NCBI GenBank assembly: GCA_947396885.1
Contig: OX377206.1
Span: forward strand, 3,623,634 to 3,687,633
DNA: 64,000 nt
DNA from: Heligmosomoides polygyrus polygyrus
Taxonomy: Eukaryota; Nematoda; Chromadorea; Rhabditida; Heligmosomidae
Direction of reading: 5' to 3'
The first letter of the stretch is position 1. Each line of letters starts with the position of its first letter. The position numbers and the translations under genes were made by a program. Positions 53,590 through 63,977 of the stretch are shown here, piece by piece. The notes beneath the pieces were generated by a model. That model ran no database searches. It was given only the letters and a program-made list of their open reading frames with translations, and had not been told where the DNA came from.

Positions 53590-54815
53590 CCTACATTAGT
53601 ATATAGGTCGCTTTGAGAATCTCCACGGTCGCCTCGTTGCCCTTCCTCGTAAGTGGAGACAATTGAAGGAGGATGAAGCAGTTGTGACATTTCGCATTAG
53701 GATTCCGATGGTCACGATCGCCGGCAACCGAATGCGAGACTGTGGCAAGGTGCTACCGATGCGATGGTTGATGCTGCACGAACACTACGGAATCGGGACG
53801 GCGTAAAGACGATAAACAGGCATGGCTATGGACTAACGAGGTTAAGGAAAAAGAAGAGGTTATACCATGCATTCCTCAGCGGCAAGACAGCCGACAAATG
53901 GCTCGTACCAGGAAACGAAAAAGTCGGCCAGGAGGGCAGTGGCCGTTGCAAGAGCCACTCATTAGGATGACGTCAACGAGAAACTTGAGTCATGCGATGG
54001 TGAACGACTTCTTTAGCGTCTCACCAAGGTCCATCATCATCAGTCCGAGGATGTTGAAAAGTTCCTTGGCATCAACTACGAGAATGTTCATATCCTAATG
54101 TATCGCGAAATGGCCCTGAATCAATGGCGCAACTACTTCGAGGAAATTTCAACTCTAGACTTTGTCCATTCAGCCATTCCCTTTGCTCCTCCCGTATACG
54201 GTCCCGTTCAGAAAACCACCGTTGAGGGAAAGGCGGATCTGAAGAAGATGAAGTCGGACAAGGCAATGAGCCCTGATAATTTGGCGGCCGACTTGTGGAA
54301 GTCGAAATCCTGTTACCCAGCTGAGTCGTTGAAGATGTTCTTCAACCAGACTGCTGTGGAGAAGAAAGTGACTGATAGTTGGCAGACAAGTACGACGATT
54401 ACGATTGGGAAGAAGAAGGACAGCCCAGCAGACTGCACAAGCTACCGTCCAATTCGTTTGCTTTCACACAGCATGAAGATCTTTGAGCAAATTGTCGTTG
54501 GACGCATTAGTCACGTTCTTTAGCTTTCTACCAACCAATTCGGCTTCGTAGCCAGATGTGGCACTATCGATACCATGCACGCTGTTCGTCTTCTTATAAA
54601 AGTGCACTCCGAGAAACAGAAGCCGGTTCATCTTGCCTTCCTCTTGACTTGGGGAAGGCTTTCGATCGTGTTTCGCGTGAAGTGATATGGCATAACTTAA
54701 GACAGAATAACCTTCCCGAAGAGCTAATTGATTGGGTGCGGTCACTCTACTCTTGCCCGAAAAGTCGACTGCAAGTGCAGCGCAGGAGGTACACCCGCTT
54801 CCTGCTGGCGGCGTG
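53590..54815 (+). pseudogene. RTE-type LINE reverse transcriptase, decayed
   Basis: Readable stretches include NQWRNYFEEIST, VYGPVQKTTVEGKADLKKMK, AADLWKSKS, SPADCTSYRPIRLLSHSMKI, TNQFGFVARCGT, HLAFLLTWGRLSI and a frame-shifted VSREVIWHNLRQNNLPEELI. These are the RT N-terminal and palm segments of RTE elements. Stops and frameshifts (for example at 54522 and near 54650) make it inactive. It is in the same orientation as the SecA-like gene. Confidence 0.85.
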
Positions 54816-55345
54816 AGCGCGGGCAATTGCGGACGAGTTCGATGGCCGTTCTGTATTTAAGGCACTCCTAAATCTACGGCGAAACCTCCAATTCGACTTC
54901 CACCTCTACCGTAGCGGTAGTTTTCATCAAAGTGATTATACAAATTATCGCCGAGATTGTGCTTCATCTTTTCTTCCATATCTACGGCCATATGCCATAT
55001 GATTTCTTTCATATGAGCAACCAACGCAAATTAGTCGATCTTCCATCCAAACATGCAAATGAGAGAATGAAATAACGTCCATATGATTTGAGATACAAGA
55101 AAAATGGAGAGGACTAGAACGAAGCAGTCAACGTCGCTTCCTAACAATTCGCTCCAAAATAGAACCTGCAGAGCTTTTGTTACGATAAATGGTGTCATTT
55201 TCTTTAACAGTCCACAGCTCGTAGAGTCTTGAGTGAATCAGAGCTTTGTCGTAGACTGTAGGAGTGCCTCAGATGCAGAACGGCCATCGAACCGTCCGCG
55301 ACTGCCCGCGCACACGCCCCAGCAAGAGGCGGGTGTACCTCTTGA
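54785..55345. repeat. Inverted repeat pair
   Basis: 54785-54855 (CGCGGGCAATTGCGGACGAG, GATGGCCGTTCTG) is found inverted at 55277-55345 (CAGAACGGCCATCGAACCGT). The left arm overlaps the end of the RTE fragment. The sequence between is AT-rich with no gene. Confidence 0.6.
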
Positions 55346-55860
55346 CCGTCCTCCGAGTCCAGGTGCCAGCAGGTACGTCAATATTTCCCTGCGTTCTCCC
55401 TACTGCTCTTCATCGTCGTTACGGATGCCATACCACGTAATCTTCAGCAGCCTTGTCGTGCCCCGGAGGAATCCGCTGCATCGGTGGAACACTTTATGCG
55501 GCCCTCCTCCGAGATCACGTGTTGGGACACAAGAAAGTCGAGGTCTTACTTGTGAGCCGCTCCTAAGTTGCCTGCCGCTGCGCCTTACGAGTATGGGCCC
55601 TTGTTGCCCCGACTAAACCACGGCTCACAGCACTATTATTTAGGATCTCCCGCGCGGACTGCACCTGCGCTGGACCCCGACAACCCTCACCCATCTTCAC
55701 ATCATTCACGTGGTACAAATGAACCGACCGACTCTTGTAGCCTTTCGCTACCTGCTTACAATAAACCTTCTTCCCACGCCTCGAATTGAGAGACACTGTG
55801 CATCAGACAACACAACTATTAGGGGGGGGGGGCAAAAGAAATGAGACAAAATGAAAAAAA
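55346..55860. other. No feature seen
   Basis: No recognisable gene; a G run of ten bases lies at 55822-55831 just before the mariner fragment. Confidence 0.4.
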
Positions 55861-55864
55861 TCTT

Positions 55865-56400
55865 TATCTCTTTATAACTGAATTACAGCTCAACGATGCT
55901 GAGGAATGTATTTGCCATTAAGGGCAATGACCTTGCTGCCATCGCTCAGCCACCTTCCTGATCCCATCCTTCCAGAACTGCTTGGGCCTGGTGTTGATCA
56001 ACTGCTCGACATGGTTGTCAAGTTCTGCTTGGGTTCTTGTGTCCCTTCCGACTAGGAAGTCCTGTAGGCTCAAGTAGTAGTGATAGTCGCATGGAGAGAT
56101 GTCCGGCGAATATGGTGGGTGAGGCATGTGAGCGTAGCCCAGCTGAGCATGCTTATTCGTGGTTACTTGTTCCCGATGGGGTGCGGCGTTATCGAAGAGG
56201 AGAACCATCCTGAAGCGTTGCGAATGAATGAGAGCGAGTCGCCGGCCCACCTCTTCTATTTCGTTGACCATGGCCTTGGAGTTCATCGTAGTGCTCTTGG
56301 GAAACAGCTTCCGGTAACGTTGGCCACGTTCTTCGCGGAAAAGGTGACACTGTTCGAAAGACCGGACTTAACCTTGAGGTGCCCGAAAAGCAGCCTCGAG
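55865..56400 (-). pseudogene. Mariner-type transposase, C-terminal fragment
   Basis: The minus strand encodes FRMVLLFDNAAPHREQVTTN, then HPPYSPDISPCDYH and DGIRKVAERWQ. These are the second and third catalytic aspartate regions and the C-terminus of mariner (D,D34D) transposases. An N-terminal piece is in another frame near 56290-56400 and the rest is missing. No TIR pair is visible. Confidence 0.85.
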
Positions 56401-56443
56401 GGAGACCAAACCAGCGCTTACTTGATACGATGCATATGCACTT

Positions 56444-57881
56444 ACAAGGGGAGGGTCTGAAGCGTGTGTCTGAACGGGGGGAGCGAGTCATATAGGGAGA
56501 ATCCTCACTTCTCAATTAGTACGAAAATGGGTTTTATTCTGCGAAGTCGTTAAACCCAAGGAGTAGGGGTCACAATGGAATACGGTGCAGCACGCGTTTG
56601 GGGGTGTTGTACGCCCGCAGATGTCTCTGCAGGCAGTGGCTCGGAGCGCAGGTGGGTAGTGGGTTGACTCGTGCGAGGGAGGTCAGGGGACTGGCTCCCC
56701 TACGCTGCTGCACTTTTGCATTTCAACTGATTGGTTGAGATTTGGGGATTCTGACTTCTCTTCCATTTTCAGACGTTTTCTGCGCATTTTCCAGCTGTAC
56801 GCTGTGGAGAGTAACTTTATTGCAACTTTTTTATTACTGACTGGTTTTCTAACCACAAGGCAATGAGAAATCTACTCAACATAATGATGTATAAACGATC
56901 AACACCAGTGATAGACAGGCACGAAGTGCATGAAACAGAAGCACTGGTCACAATGCGGACGTCGTATAAAACCTACAGGATGCTCAATTTTGCTTCCCTA
57001 CATGAACCAATATCATCGGGAAAATCATCCTGCTTGGTTTTCAAAGAGACCAGGATGTGACGTCGTATAACCAACTTTGAACCAGCCATAAGCAACCAGC
57101 TTTTCCACCCGAGGATGACACAGGATTAGGTACACCAGCGACACGACCTTCAATGTCGTTATAACAAATCCATTCTCCATCAGCTCCCGCAGCTTCGACA
57201 CTTACCTTCAGGATGTTATCCCTTTTTTGCAGGTCAAAAGGAAGGTCCTGCACAATGACGTGGGAGTGAAATCGCTTCACAAGCAACTTCATGTAACTGA
57301 AGAAGCCCACGTCGGCTGGCTGAATCTGGCCGGTGGCACACGAAGGTATATTCCGAATGCTCAAGGTCTTCCCTCGAGGTAACGTAGCTTGGATGGAAAC
57401 AAACTGTGAGATCCTGTAGCCTTTATACGCTGCCCGTATTGTGCCCTGTGCTGCTTCATGCACTTTGCACCTGTGTATCACTGGTGTTGAACATTTATAC
57501 ATCACCATGTTGAATATCACAGCGTACAGCTGGAAAAATGCGCAGAAAACGTCTGAAAATGGTAGAGAAGTCAGAATCCCCAAATCTCAACCAATCAGTT
57601 GAAATGCAAAAGTGCAGCAGCGTAGAGGAACCAATCCCCTGACCTCCCTCGCACGAGTCAACCCATTACCCACCTGCGCTCCGAGTCACTGCCTGCAGAG
57701 GCATCGTGGGCGTATGAGACCCCCAACGCGTGCTGCGCCGTATTCCATTGTGACACCCTATTCCTTGAGTTTAACGACTTGGCAAAAAATAAATATATTT
57801 TCATACTAATTCAGGAGTGAGGCTTCTCCCTATATAACTCGCTCCCCAGTTCAGATATATGCTTCAGACCCTTCCCTTGTT
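56444..57881. mobile_element. Long-TIR DNA transposon with DDE remnant
   Basis: About 390-bp inverted repeats: ACAAGGGGAGGGTCTGAAGC on the left, the complement of CAGACCCTTCCCTTGT on the right, and matching arms such as TTGCATTTCAACTGATTGGT against 57591-57610 inverted. Each arm carries a tRNA-like block (56625-56710 plus, 57610-57700 minus). The centre encodes a transposase remnant on the minus strand. A related element lies at 28576-30195, and a stray end (GACCCTTCCCTTGTTTA) at 60617-60633. Confidence 0.85.
57041..57583 (-). pseudogene. DDE superfamily transposase remnant (Tc5/pogo-like)
   Basis: An open minus-strand frame of 180 codons whose middle reads SCATGQIQPADVGFFSYMKL. This matches the C-terminal catalytic-region pattern (Thr..Gln-Pro-x-Asp-Val..Phe..Lys) of DDE_1-type transposases. 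DNA-binding and N-terminal catalytic parts are absent, and part of the frame overlaps the TIR arm. Confidence 0.65.
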
Positions 57882-58515
57882 AATGCTACATACATGGCTA
57901 CGATTCAACTCGGTCAGGCATTGAATCACTAAAACTGGCGGCAGTACACCGGGAATGCGGACGCTGTCGCTAAGCAGGACAAGCACTGAAGAAAAAGAGA
58001 AGAAGAAGAATCAGCATTCGATACTTGATGGGATTCAACTTTAATTTCGTAACATGGTTATTTCAGAAAAGAAAGCTGCACTTGAATCTCTACATTGTCA
58101 AAACCGCACCTAGAAGAGAACAACTTATTACGAGATAAAACGACCTAAAAATGATGAAAGGCAAATTAAATAAGATTGAAGCAATTTTGGAGGCAAGGTT
58201 TAGTCACAAAAACCAGTTTGAGGCTCGACGGGTCTCAAACTCTTAAGGTGGTAACAAATGGAAAGGTAGAGTTTAATACCGCAGCAATCGCTAAGCAACG
58301 TGTTGGTCGTGTTAGCTTATATAGCGGTTGATAAAGGTCTAAAAAATCCTCAGTCATTTCTACGATTCTTTACAACAGACCTCCAGTTTGAAGTTCCTGG
58401 AAGCACATCCATTCGGCAGGTGCGGGATTTTTAGCCAAATTGCAGTATTCAATCAGTATTAATGCTCTATACCAAAAAAGGTGGCAAATATTGATTCTGA
58501 TCCGTAATTGTTTAG
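57882..58515. other. Intron sequence; possible LINE 3' tail
   Basis: 57890-58010 ends in an AGAAGAAGAAGAATC run that resembles the A-rich 3' end of a LINE. The rest is AT-rich and unexplained. Confidence 0.4.
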
Positions 58516-58626
58516 ATGCGCTCTTCCGTCAGATATGATGTGGATGAATTCAAGATTCTCAGAGAATTTCATGAAGCGACTATTGTAGAGCATCATCGCG
58601 AAGAGAAAGCAGCTAAGCTTATGCAG
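58516..58626 (+). CDS. Candidate SecA-like exon (37 codons)
   Basis: Bounded by acceptor ATTGTTTAG and donor CAG/GTACTG, 111 bases, phase 0 at both ends, and so compatible with the phase-0 donor at 52404 and acceptor at 63229. It encodes a charged helical peptide (VDEFKILREFHEATIVEHHR). Codon use and composition look coding, unlike the AT-rich repeats around it. It is too short to recognise by homology. Confidence 0.45.
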
Positions 58627-58999
58627 GTACTGCCCATGCGTTTTGTTCTGTGAAGCTGCATCTATGGCTTCCTACGGCTGTCCCAGTACAGTGTTTGAAT
58701 GGCCACGAAATTCCTACAATTTTTGCTACAGATCTGCAACTGAAGTCTGTAGTAAAGAAAAGGGTAGGAATCTTTCTCAGGCGAGGACAGGCGGCGGTTT
58801 AGGCTGCTTCACTTGTATTAGATGACACCGTGTTAGGCAGAAATTCAGTATGTAACTCCTTCCCTAAATTACGACACTTTCATTTTCTTGTTAACGATTT
58901 CACTTCTTTGCAAGGTTGGAACTTTGAGGCAGAATTTCGGTCTATAGCAGTTTACTCTATTTCGCAGCCTCCGTTCCTTCTTTATGTATAACTTCTCCG
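58627..58999. other. Intron sequence, no feature seen
   Basis: No gene or repeat is recognised. Confidence 0.4.
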
Positions 59000-59998
59000 T
59001 GCCTACGTGCATAGGCGCTCGCTGACGTATGGAACGTCGCGAAAGGCTCTACGGCAAGCGGATCGATGGATCAGCAGGGTGCGACGCTGATTCACAGGTG
59101 CTAGGCCAGATGTTCGACTCCCGTGCTATGCACTATTTTTGTATTTTTTCATGACCGCTGCCTTCTTTACCAATTTGCTTATTACACATCTCCTACGCAT
59201 TTGTTTCACTCTTAATTGTCAAAAGGGTCAGATTCGTGATCAGTACCACAAATAAGCCCCTGGGAGAAGTTTGGGCGAAATCGGTGATTATGACCTCGAC
59301 AGCCCTAGTCACCCGTACATGCCTGCTGTAACCTATCGTGGTCGGCATAAATTTGAAAACGGATGTCAGATTCGTGGTCAGCACCCCAAATAACCCTCCT
59401 GGGTGAGGTTTTTTTGGCGCGAAAACTTTTTTGAACCTCTCCCAATCTCTGGAGTCGTAGAAGTACAAAAGTGCAACCACTTTGCAAATGTTAAACATTG
59501 GCCTTTCAGCAGGTACAGGTTACAGCAGATATGAGTGATTAGGGCTCTCGACGTCATAATCACCTATTTTTTCCAAACCTCTCCCAGGAAGGTTATTTGG
59601 GGTGCTGATCACGAATCTGACATCCGTTTTTGGTATTACGCTGGAGTACGAGAAGTTACAGTAGGTATGGGTGACTAAAGGTAATTGCACCGTAAAGTAA
59701 AGGTAATTGCACCGTTTTCCTCCAAACTTTGTCTTTAGGGGTTATCTGGGTGTTGACCGCGAATCTGACCCTTTTGACAATTTAGAATGAAATAAATGTC
59801 TAGAGGATGTGTAGAAAGCAAAATGGTAAAGGAGGCAGCGGTTATGAAAAATGCAAAAACAGTGCATAGCACGGGAGTCGAACATTTGGCCTAGCTCCTA
59901 TGAAGCTGTGTGGTATCCCGCCGAGCCGCTGATTCGCTTGCCGCAGAGCCACCAATTCGCTTGCCGCAGCGCGTGCTCGTATGCACGTGGGCACGTGC
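59000..59998. mobile_element. Palindromic element with tRNA-like arms
   Basis: Left end GTGCCTACGTGCATA, right end TATGCACGTGGGCAC. Arms match over about 250 bp (AGATGTTCGACTCCCGTGCT, 59110-59129, against 59869-59888 inverted; GTCAAAAGGGTCAGATTCG against 59763-59781 inverted). A tRNA-like segment with a B-box-like TGTTCGACTCC lies in each arm. The centre has four copies of a CAGATTCGTGATCAGCACC / CCAAATAACC word, also found at 62215-62400. Confidence 0.75.
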
Positions 59999-60147
59999 TG
60001 ACGGTGCGATGCTGTACCCCTATCGAGTGCCCGTAGCTCTTTTGGTTCAAGGACGCAGCAAAAGCGGAACATGTTTTTCTACTATTCGAAGGGTGGAGAT
60101 TCTCGCAGTACTACCCATTTCCCTCGTTCAGACCTACGCCTGGCCAA

Positions 60148-60598
60148 GAGACTATTTCAACGGTAGGTCGGAGCGGCCCAAGTGTTGTATATGGGCAGAA
60201 TCGCCTCTCTCTGGAAAACATTAAAATGCAAGGATTTCGACCCCAATACAACTCTGTGCAGAGTTAGAGACGACGGATGTTGTGCCGTCGGCGGCGTTAG
60301 CCCTTTACCTGCCCGCGGAAGGCGGACTCAAGCTGGAGGAAACAGCGTTAACGGGATTACGCTGCCCCTCTACCCACTGCGCTACCACCGTTTATTCGTC
60401 ATCGCTGTTTCCAGCTAACTTGAGCACGCCCTCCGCGTGCAAACAGAAGACTAACGCCGCCGCCGGCCCAACTTCCGCCGTCCCTAACTCTCCGCAGAAT
60501 TGTATTGGGGTTGAGATATCTGCATTTTGTTGTTTCCCAGAGAGAGAGAGGCGATTCTGCCCATATACAACACTTGGGCCGTTTCGACCTACCGTTGA
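60148..60598. mobile_element. Palindromic MITE of 450 bp
   Basis: Ends AACGGTAGGTCG and CGACCTACCGTT are inverted. The match continues through CCCAAGTGTTGTATATGGGC on the left and its complement at 60557-60576. The minus strand has a tRNA-like A box TAGCGCAGTGG at about 60381-60391. No ORF is credible. Confidence 0.85.
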
Positions 60599-60689
60599 GA
60601 CAGTGACCTGGTGAGACCCTTCCCTTGTTTATAATTTGACTATTTACTTTACCTTATTGTGACGTGAACAGAAAAACGTTAAACGTTCA

Positions 60690-61149
60690 AGTATAAAGAA
60701 ACACAAAAACAAATCCACTACGTAGGAACAAGCACACGAGTAAGGGCCTGATCGGGCAATAGAAGCATATTCTAGGGAAAAACAAGAACTGTGAAAAGGA
60801 AGCCAAAACAGAAGAGCACTGAGCAGATGGCCAGTAAACAGAGATGAGGCGAAGGAAAGTTATAAACGGCAATAGAAATTTGAGAGTTGCGAAGGTTTAA
60901 TCGGCGGTCAAGATGCTTTCTAAAACGCCTAATGGACATCTGTAATGCTCCATCCCTCATGAAGGGCAGGAATAATCGAAAAGTTCTATGGGTAAAAAAG
61001 CTCACTCTGGTCTGACTTTTCGCTGCGGAGTCGGAGAGTCTTATCCTTCCTAGTAGTGGTATTGCTAGGTACAAAACGAAAGAAGTCCGTGATGTCGATG
61101 CCTTTGAGAATTTTGAATAACATAATGATACCATTTTTTTAAATAACAT
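60690..61149 (-). pseudogene. CR1/jockey-like LINE, C-terminal fragment
   Basis: The minus strand reads TRVSFFTHRTFRLFLPFMRD then MSIRRFRKHLDRRLNL, the usual C-terminal tail of CR1/jockey-type RT ORFs, followed by a 3' untranslated part. The polymerase core is missing. It resembles the tail of the LINE at 37540-38945 in kind. Confidence 0.65.
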
Positions 61150-61248
61150 CTAAAAGGTGCTCCTCCTCGTCATTAAGGAACAACAACAGGTTAAGCGCTT
61201 CACAAAGGCCCTATTTCCACTCCTTCCTTAATAAGGCCGTGCCGTGTT

Positions 61249-61572
61249 AAGCCCTCCGCACACTTTTGCGGCAACGCGGCAGCCCTATCTTTAAGCATGG
61301 GGCAGAGACGCAGAGTCGCCGCGCGAGGCAAAACTAGCCTCGCGCGGCCGCTGATGTGCCGCCTTCGCGGCAGACGCGGTGTCGCCTACGCGGCAGACGC
61401 GATGGCTGCGGCAGTAATCCTTCAAGGCATTGTTGCCGCATTGCCGCGTTGGTGATTGAGCGAGCGGGAGAAGTGCCGCGTGAACTCTAGCACGGGGCAG
61501 TGGAAGGCAGGGACGCGGCTGTTCTGGCCTCTGCCGCGTACGCGACTGCCGCAAAGTGTGCGGAGGGCTTTA
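61249..61572. mobile_element. GC-rich MITE family, copy 2
   Basis: Ends TAAGCCCTCCGCACACTTTT and the complement of CAAAGTGTGCGGAGGGCTTT. The interior is GC-rich, with CGCGGCAGACGCG repeats. Downstream (to about 61640) GGCGCCTTTTATACT and GCCGCCGCGCGGCGC also occur, inverted, next to copy 3. Confidence 0.75.
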
Positions 61573-61639
61573 GGCGCCTTTTATACTCTCGCCGCCGCGC
61601 GGCGCGTCAATTTGGGACGTGGCGCGACTGGCCGCGCCG

Positions 61640-62210
61640 CGCTCCGAATTTGATGCGCCGCTGCGCGATTGCAATTAGGAAGGAGAGCGTCAGCGACGCA
61701 CGGCCACGAGCTTCTGCTAACTACGGTCCTTTCGCCAAGGATGACAGAGGGTTCATGAGTCATTGTTGAACCAAAACAGAAAGGATTCGTCCAACTGAAC
61801 AACGGAATGCTTCTTGCTAATGTTAGCGGTGGGTTTTTCCTGTGAGAAGCGACGAACTCTCTCTTAGGGCTGGGAGGAAGTCGTCTACTCAACCTACGGT
61901 TGAAACTGGTGAGTGTGGTACTGAGTCGAATTCCATGCAATGCAAATGGCACTAGATGATCCTTTATTTTGCAAGATGTGCGGGTAAAAAGTAAAATTGC
62001 TGGAGGGTACTCATCGTCGAGAACCAATCAGAATTCTCTCTCATATGTCCATTCCGGGGTCATTGTGCACTAAAAATATCTTTAGCGTAGTAGGTGAAAC
62101 TTCGGGAATGTCTACAGATCTCCATTCCCTTCCTAGGTTACAGAAGGTACGGGTGACTAAGGTTATGGTTACCAATTCTGCCTAAACTCCAGCGTAATAC
62201 GAAAAATGGA
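61640..62210. other. No gene seen
   Basis: A minus-strand frame (61581-62027) is open but resembles no family known to me and starts in MITE-derived sequence. Confidence 0.4.
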
Positions 62211-62214
62211 TGTT

Positions 62215-62400
62215 ACATTCGTGATCAGCACCCCAAATAACCTCCCACCTCTCTAGGCGAAGTTTGCGCGAAATTTGTGATTATAACTTCGACAGCCTCA
62301 GTCACTCAAACCTACTGCAATCGGCCGAAATTTTGAAAGCGGTTGTCGGATTCGAGATCAGTACCCTAAATGACCTCCCCCACTCCCTGGGCGAGGTTTG
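62215..62400. repeat. Fragment related to the 59000-59998 element
   Basis: CGTGATCAGCACCCCAAATA, TAGGCGAAGTTTGCGCGAAAT and GGATTCGAGATCAGTACC repeat the central words of the 59-60 kb element. A solo internal piece without recognised ends. Confidence 0.65.
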
Positions 62401-62754
62401 GTCGAGAGATTGTCTTTCCACCCCTTTTTCTCGACATCTGAAGTCTTGAAAATACAATTGTGCCATCATCTTGCTATACCCTTTTTAGTTTGGGAACAAA
62501 GACAAAAAGGGCATAACAAAACGATTCATCCCGGTGTGAAATCTATCACTCCACACCGAGTCTGCCGCGGCTGATCGCGCCGCGCCGCGCCCTTCCCTTC
62601 AGCGGCGCGATTCGCCGAATACCGTAACCCGAAATTCCGTCAAATGTGGTGTGTTGGGGCGGCGGAGTATGCGGCGCCGCGGAGCGGCGCGAAAAATCGA
62701 TAGCTATGTCAATCATCACACCGTGCCGCGCGGCGGCGCCAGTATAAAAGGCGC

Positions 62755-62848
62755 CTTAAGGCCCCACAGAGTTCTGCGGCAGCGCCGCTCCCCGCTATGG
62801 TTAAGCATAGGGCCGCGGCGCTCCCGCAGAACTCTGTGGGGGCCTTTA
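62755..62848. mobile_element. GC-rich MITE family, copy 3 (minimal palindrome)
   Basis: A nearly perfect 94-bp hairpin: TAAGGCCCCACAGAGTTCTG on the left and CAGAACTCTGTGGGGGCCTT on the right, with a short loop around CTATGGTTAAGCATAG. This is the simplest version of the family at 5151 and 61249. Confidence 0.8.
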
Positions 62849-63228
62849 GACAACGTTTCCCACCGCCTTCCCATGCTGGACACATTAACGACAAACACTC
62901 TCTTTGTTCAGAACTTAACCCAACGGTGGGTTAAGTTTGCACCCCCTTCACCGAAGTTTTTTCGTGTTAGTGCTCTTTTAACGGAATCAAATGTCACTCT
63001 TTTTCAATGTCAGTTGTAGTTCACAGTAGCACAGTCAATTTTTGCTCATATGTCCGACAACTGAAAACAAGTTTTGAAGTCTTTTAATCTCGACTGCCTC
63101 TTGTCATGCTCGTTAGCAGACATGAATCAGTGTGTAAGTTAGGTTTTCGTTCTTTCTTTTTGTGGTGGCTTTACTATGCACACTTGCATTAAAATTTTAT
63201 TAGAGCTCTTTTAATGCCATAGTTTCAG
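62849..63228. other. Intron sequence, no feature seen
   Basis: AT-rich, no gene recognised. Confidence 0.4.
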
Positions 63229-63429
63229 CAAATCAATCAAATAACCGACGATTTCACTGAGTGTATCGTGAGGCAAGTGCAATACGGATGCCTGCTCACT
63301 AAGAGTCAGCAGGATATGAGAGACATAGTGGAAAATATTCTTGATTGTTGCGTCAATTCTGAGCGTGTTTCCATGCTTCGTCAAGGACTTGAAAGCTGGT
63401 TTACTATGCATGCCGTCAATCTGCAGCTG
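63229..63429 (+). CDS. Candidate SecA-like 3' exon
   Basis: Acceptor ATAGTTTCAG, then an open phase-0 frame starting QINQITDDFTECIVRQVQYG and containing QQDMRDIVENILDCC. A donor-like CTG/GTGAATTT at 63430 would end it in phase 0; otherwise the frame runs to a stop at 63558. Assignment to the SecA-like gene rests on strand, phase and the lack of any other candidate gene in between. Confidence 0.5.
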
Positions 63430-63977
63430 GTGAATTTTTATTCGTATTCAAATCATAATGATTTTAGTGGCTTGCAAAAGCTTGACGCTGGTAGTCATTT
63501 GGTTCTCAAGATGTTCCCCTTTTTGGGGGAGCTGTTGGGAGTGGTTGTGAAAACCTGAGTGCCTTTTTGCGTCTAATTTTTGCACCAGTTTTGCTGTTGT
63601 TTCTGCTGCAAAGCTTCTAAATAGTTGAAGCCGTCATGCATTGCTGAAATTAGGCTGACCAGCACTATTCTTCCAGCCTAATAAAGCAGAATTCAATTGA
63701 AAACTCGAAGAAAAATGAAATATTGAAAACTCGAAGAAGTATGGGCACATGTCGCGAAGCTGAGCAGCATGGGTAGGTGGGAGCGCGCTAGCTAATAGTA
63801 ACCAAACTGAGCACGGACCGAACACATGCCAGACGATCAGGGTACCGACTGTGCACGCCCTCTCTGAATGGCATGCCCATTCAATGCGGTCCGATTGGCT
63901 GGCGCGCTCCCAACTACCAGTGCGGGTCACCTTCGCGACATATACCGAATTATGAAATTATTTGTTAGTATTTTCAG
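63430..63977. other. Probable intron; weak palindrome
   Basis: TGGGAGCGCGCTAGC (63778-63792) has an inverted match in GCTGGCGCGCTCCCA (63898-63912), a possible small MITE. Nothing else is recognised. Confidence 0.4.

Noticed and set aside
58070..58135. Possible extra SecA-like exon after a TTTCAG at 58064
   Set aside because: The frame is open for only about 23 codons, ends in a stop and offers no donor site.
61581..62027. 148-codon minus-strand frame
   Set aside because: No family resemblance, begins in MITE-derived sequence, and no splice or start context supports it.
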